The notes under the pieces are model-generated. The model saw only the letters and a program-made list of their open reading frames with translations, had not been told where the DNA came from and did no database searches. A program made the position numbers and the translations under genes. A stretch of DNA of 64,000 nucleotides from Mycolicibacterium alvei (GTDB taxonomy: Bacteria; Actinomycetota; Actinomycetes; Mycobacteriales; Mycobacteriaceae): positions 1,612,001 through 1,676,000 of the forward strand of contig NZ_AP022565.1 in NCBI RefSeq assembly GCF_010727325.1, written 5' to 3'. Below are positions 62,732 to 64,000 of the stretch, one piece after another (within the stretch, counting starts at the first letter, position 1; the number at the start of each line of letters is the position of its first letter).

Positions 62732-63989
62732 TGCCGAGTTTCTCCTTCGGAGGCTTGACGTTTCGCTCAGCGGTGTCATACACATCGAGCGCCCACGCCC
62801 GGAGATCGCTGCCGATGTCCCGGGTGATGTCTTCCACGTCGCTCCTGATCAGCCCGTCCATCCACAAGCTGACGGCACTTCCGATGTTGCCGGTCACTTT
62901 CGCGACCAGACTCTTGGCGAGATTCCTGGTGTCATCGACGGTGTCGGCAAAGTTGATCGGCAGAGTCGCCGGGACCTTCGGCGGAATCATGGGCGGGCCC
63001 TTGTCCACTGCACCGGCCATGGCGGCCTTGTTCGGCCAGCCTTTCAGTGTTCTGCCGGGAGGCAGCGGCAACGTGCCGTCCATCGCTTTGCTCGCAGCCC
63101 CGGCAAGCATTTCCTTACCGTTGTCGGCCCAGCCGAGAAGGCAGCCGAGCGCCGCGGTCGCCGTCGGGCTGAGTCCGTTGACCCGTTCTTCCTTACTGGT
63201 TCGGATCCGCACCCCTTTCCCGCCCGGTCCTTCGTGGGTCGGGGTCACCCACAGGTAGCCGTTGTCGATCTCGACGATGCCTGCGGACAACTCCTCGCCA
63301 GTGCGGTTGGTGTCCAACTTGTAGTTGATGATGATGCCCTTGCCGTTTCCCTCGTCGTCTTCTCGTTCATCGAACGAGAAGACGAGAGCGGTCCGCAGCT
63401 TGTACTCATCGGGTTCGGCGGAGATCGACTCGATGATGCGTAACCATCCGTCAGCTGTAAGTCGTCCTGGGGTCTGCTCGGTCATCCCGTTGAAAAAAGT
63501 GGGGCAACAGAGGTCCCAGTTGAGCGGGTGGATGACCTTCTTGATGTCATCCACCGTCAAACTGGGGTCTTTGGAATCGGTGTAGAGCGTGCTGCAGTAC
63601 TCCCCGCCGGAATCTTCCAGCGTGCCGAAGCATGGTTTCGAACGTTCGGCAAACTCTGGACTGATCACCTCGCTTCCGACACGCATGAATGATTCTCGAT
63701 CGACGATCTCGTCAAACCGCATCGTGAATGCTTCGGCTTTGTCTTCCGCCGTGAGGATTCGCCCTTCTTTTTCCACCGGCCAGGGGTCGAGGATTCCGGG
63801 CAGGATTTGTAGCAGCTCGTTGTCCCGCGGGATTGGTTGCGTTGAGAAAGAATTCTTGACTCGGCGAATCTTTTCGATGACAAGAACTGCATACGCGGCC
63901 CGCGCCAACGCGGGATGCCGGTCATCATCGAGGGGTTCGAAAGAGAACGCGGATCGGGCCTCCATCGGTCGAATTCCACCCAGCGCCAC
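62724..63989 (-). CDS. Unknown 421-aa protein, may extend beyond the window
   Basis: I do not recognise this protein. It is soluble-looking and mixed alpha/beta, with CSTLYTDSKDPSLTVDDIKK, a charged central part (FDEREDDEGNGKGIIINYKL), YLWVTPTHEGPGGKGVRIRT and a Pro-rich stretch PPMIPPKVPATLPINF. GTG 63989 has AGAGG about 6 bases upstream; ATG 63965 is an alternative and the frame is open to the window edge, so a more distant start is possible. It is the first visible gene of the cyclase operon. Confidence 0.65.
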   Translation of the reverse strand: MALGGIRPMEARSAFSFEPLDDDRHPALARAAYAVLVIEKIRRVKNSFSTQPIPRDNELLQILPGILDPWPVEKEGRILTAEDKAEAFTMRFDEIVDRESFMRVGSEVISPEFAERSKPCFGTLEDSGGEYCSTLYTDSKDPSLTVDDIKKVIHPLNWDLCCPTFFNGMTEQTPGRLTADGWLRIIESISAEPDEYKLRTALVFSFDEREDDEGNGKGIIINYKLDTNRTGEELSAGIVEIDNGYLWVTPTHEGPGGKGVRIRTSKEERVNGLSPTATAALGCLLGWADNGKEMLAGAASKAMDGTLPLPPGRTLKGWPNKAAMAGAVDKGPPMIPPKVPATLPINFADTVDDTRNLAKSLVAKVTGNIGSAVSLWMDGLIRSDVEDITRDIGSDLRAWALDVYDTAERNVKPPKEKLGNG

Positions 63990-64000
63990 GATCGCCTCTT

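Overview
The window is about 64 kb of high-GC actinobacterial chromosome. Gene content and order fit a mycobacterium, most likely a fast-growing Mycolicibacterium-type species. From leuB to the DUF3349 gene the order follows, from memory, the M. tuberculosis Rv2995c-Rv3046c region: leuB-serA, ilvC-ilvN-ilvB, cfp6, a DoxX gene, lppZ, gatB-pfkA-gatA-gatC, ligA, mnmA and a cysteine desulfurase, etfA-etfB, the methylglucose lipopolysaccharide (MGLP) genes, echA17, serB2, ctaD, fecB and adhC. No CRISPR array, intact insertion sequence, rRNA or convincing tRNA was seen.

Layout. 1-8.1 kb holds amino-acid biosynthesis: partial leuB and serA, then ilvBNC, whose leader encodes a short peptide with consecutive Leu-Val-Val-Ile codons followed by an intrinsic terminator, as expected for attenuation. 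8.1-16.7 kb has cfp6, doxX, lppZ, a TetR regulator and the GatCAB amidotransferase genes with pfkA among them. 16.7-25.9 kb has ligA, a YjbR protein, an acyl-CoA ligase, a MetE-like protein, mnmA, a cysteine desulfurase and an overlapping acyltransferase pair that resembles ornithine-lipid genes. 26-31.9 kb is an accessory block not in the M. tuberculosis order: an alcohol dehydrogenase pseudogene, aldehyde dehydrogenase, Baeyer-Villiger monooxygenase, a half-length nitroreductase, a cupin and a short-chain reductase. Two of these are damaged, so the block looks partly decayed.

31.9-46.5 kb has the electron-transfer flavoprotein pair, the MGLP methyltransferase/GH57/glycosyltransferase cluster with associated secreted proteins and an acyltransferase, two more methyltransferase-like proteins, a crotonase, a Nudix protein and an ABC ATPase. 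A MocR regulator diverges from a YczE-like membrane protein that is preceded by an unannotated-looking 48-aa ORF. 48-54.7 kb has serB2, ctaD, fecB, adhC and a DUF3349 gene.

54.7-64 kb departs from the recalled synteny. It has an antigen-85-like esterase, a secreted protein and a tightly overlapping four-gene minus-strand operon: two proteins I do not recognise, a class III nucleotide cyclase fused to a STAND-type ATPase and TPR-like region, and a large FAD oxidoreductase. This operon is the best candidate in the window for an undescribed system.

Several long palindromes sit at gene ends (4.3, 36.4, 53.1 and 54.3 kb). One of them encodes the C-terminal tail of the WrbA-like protein.
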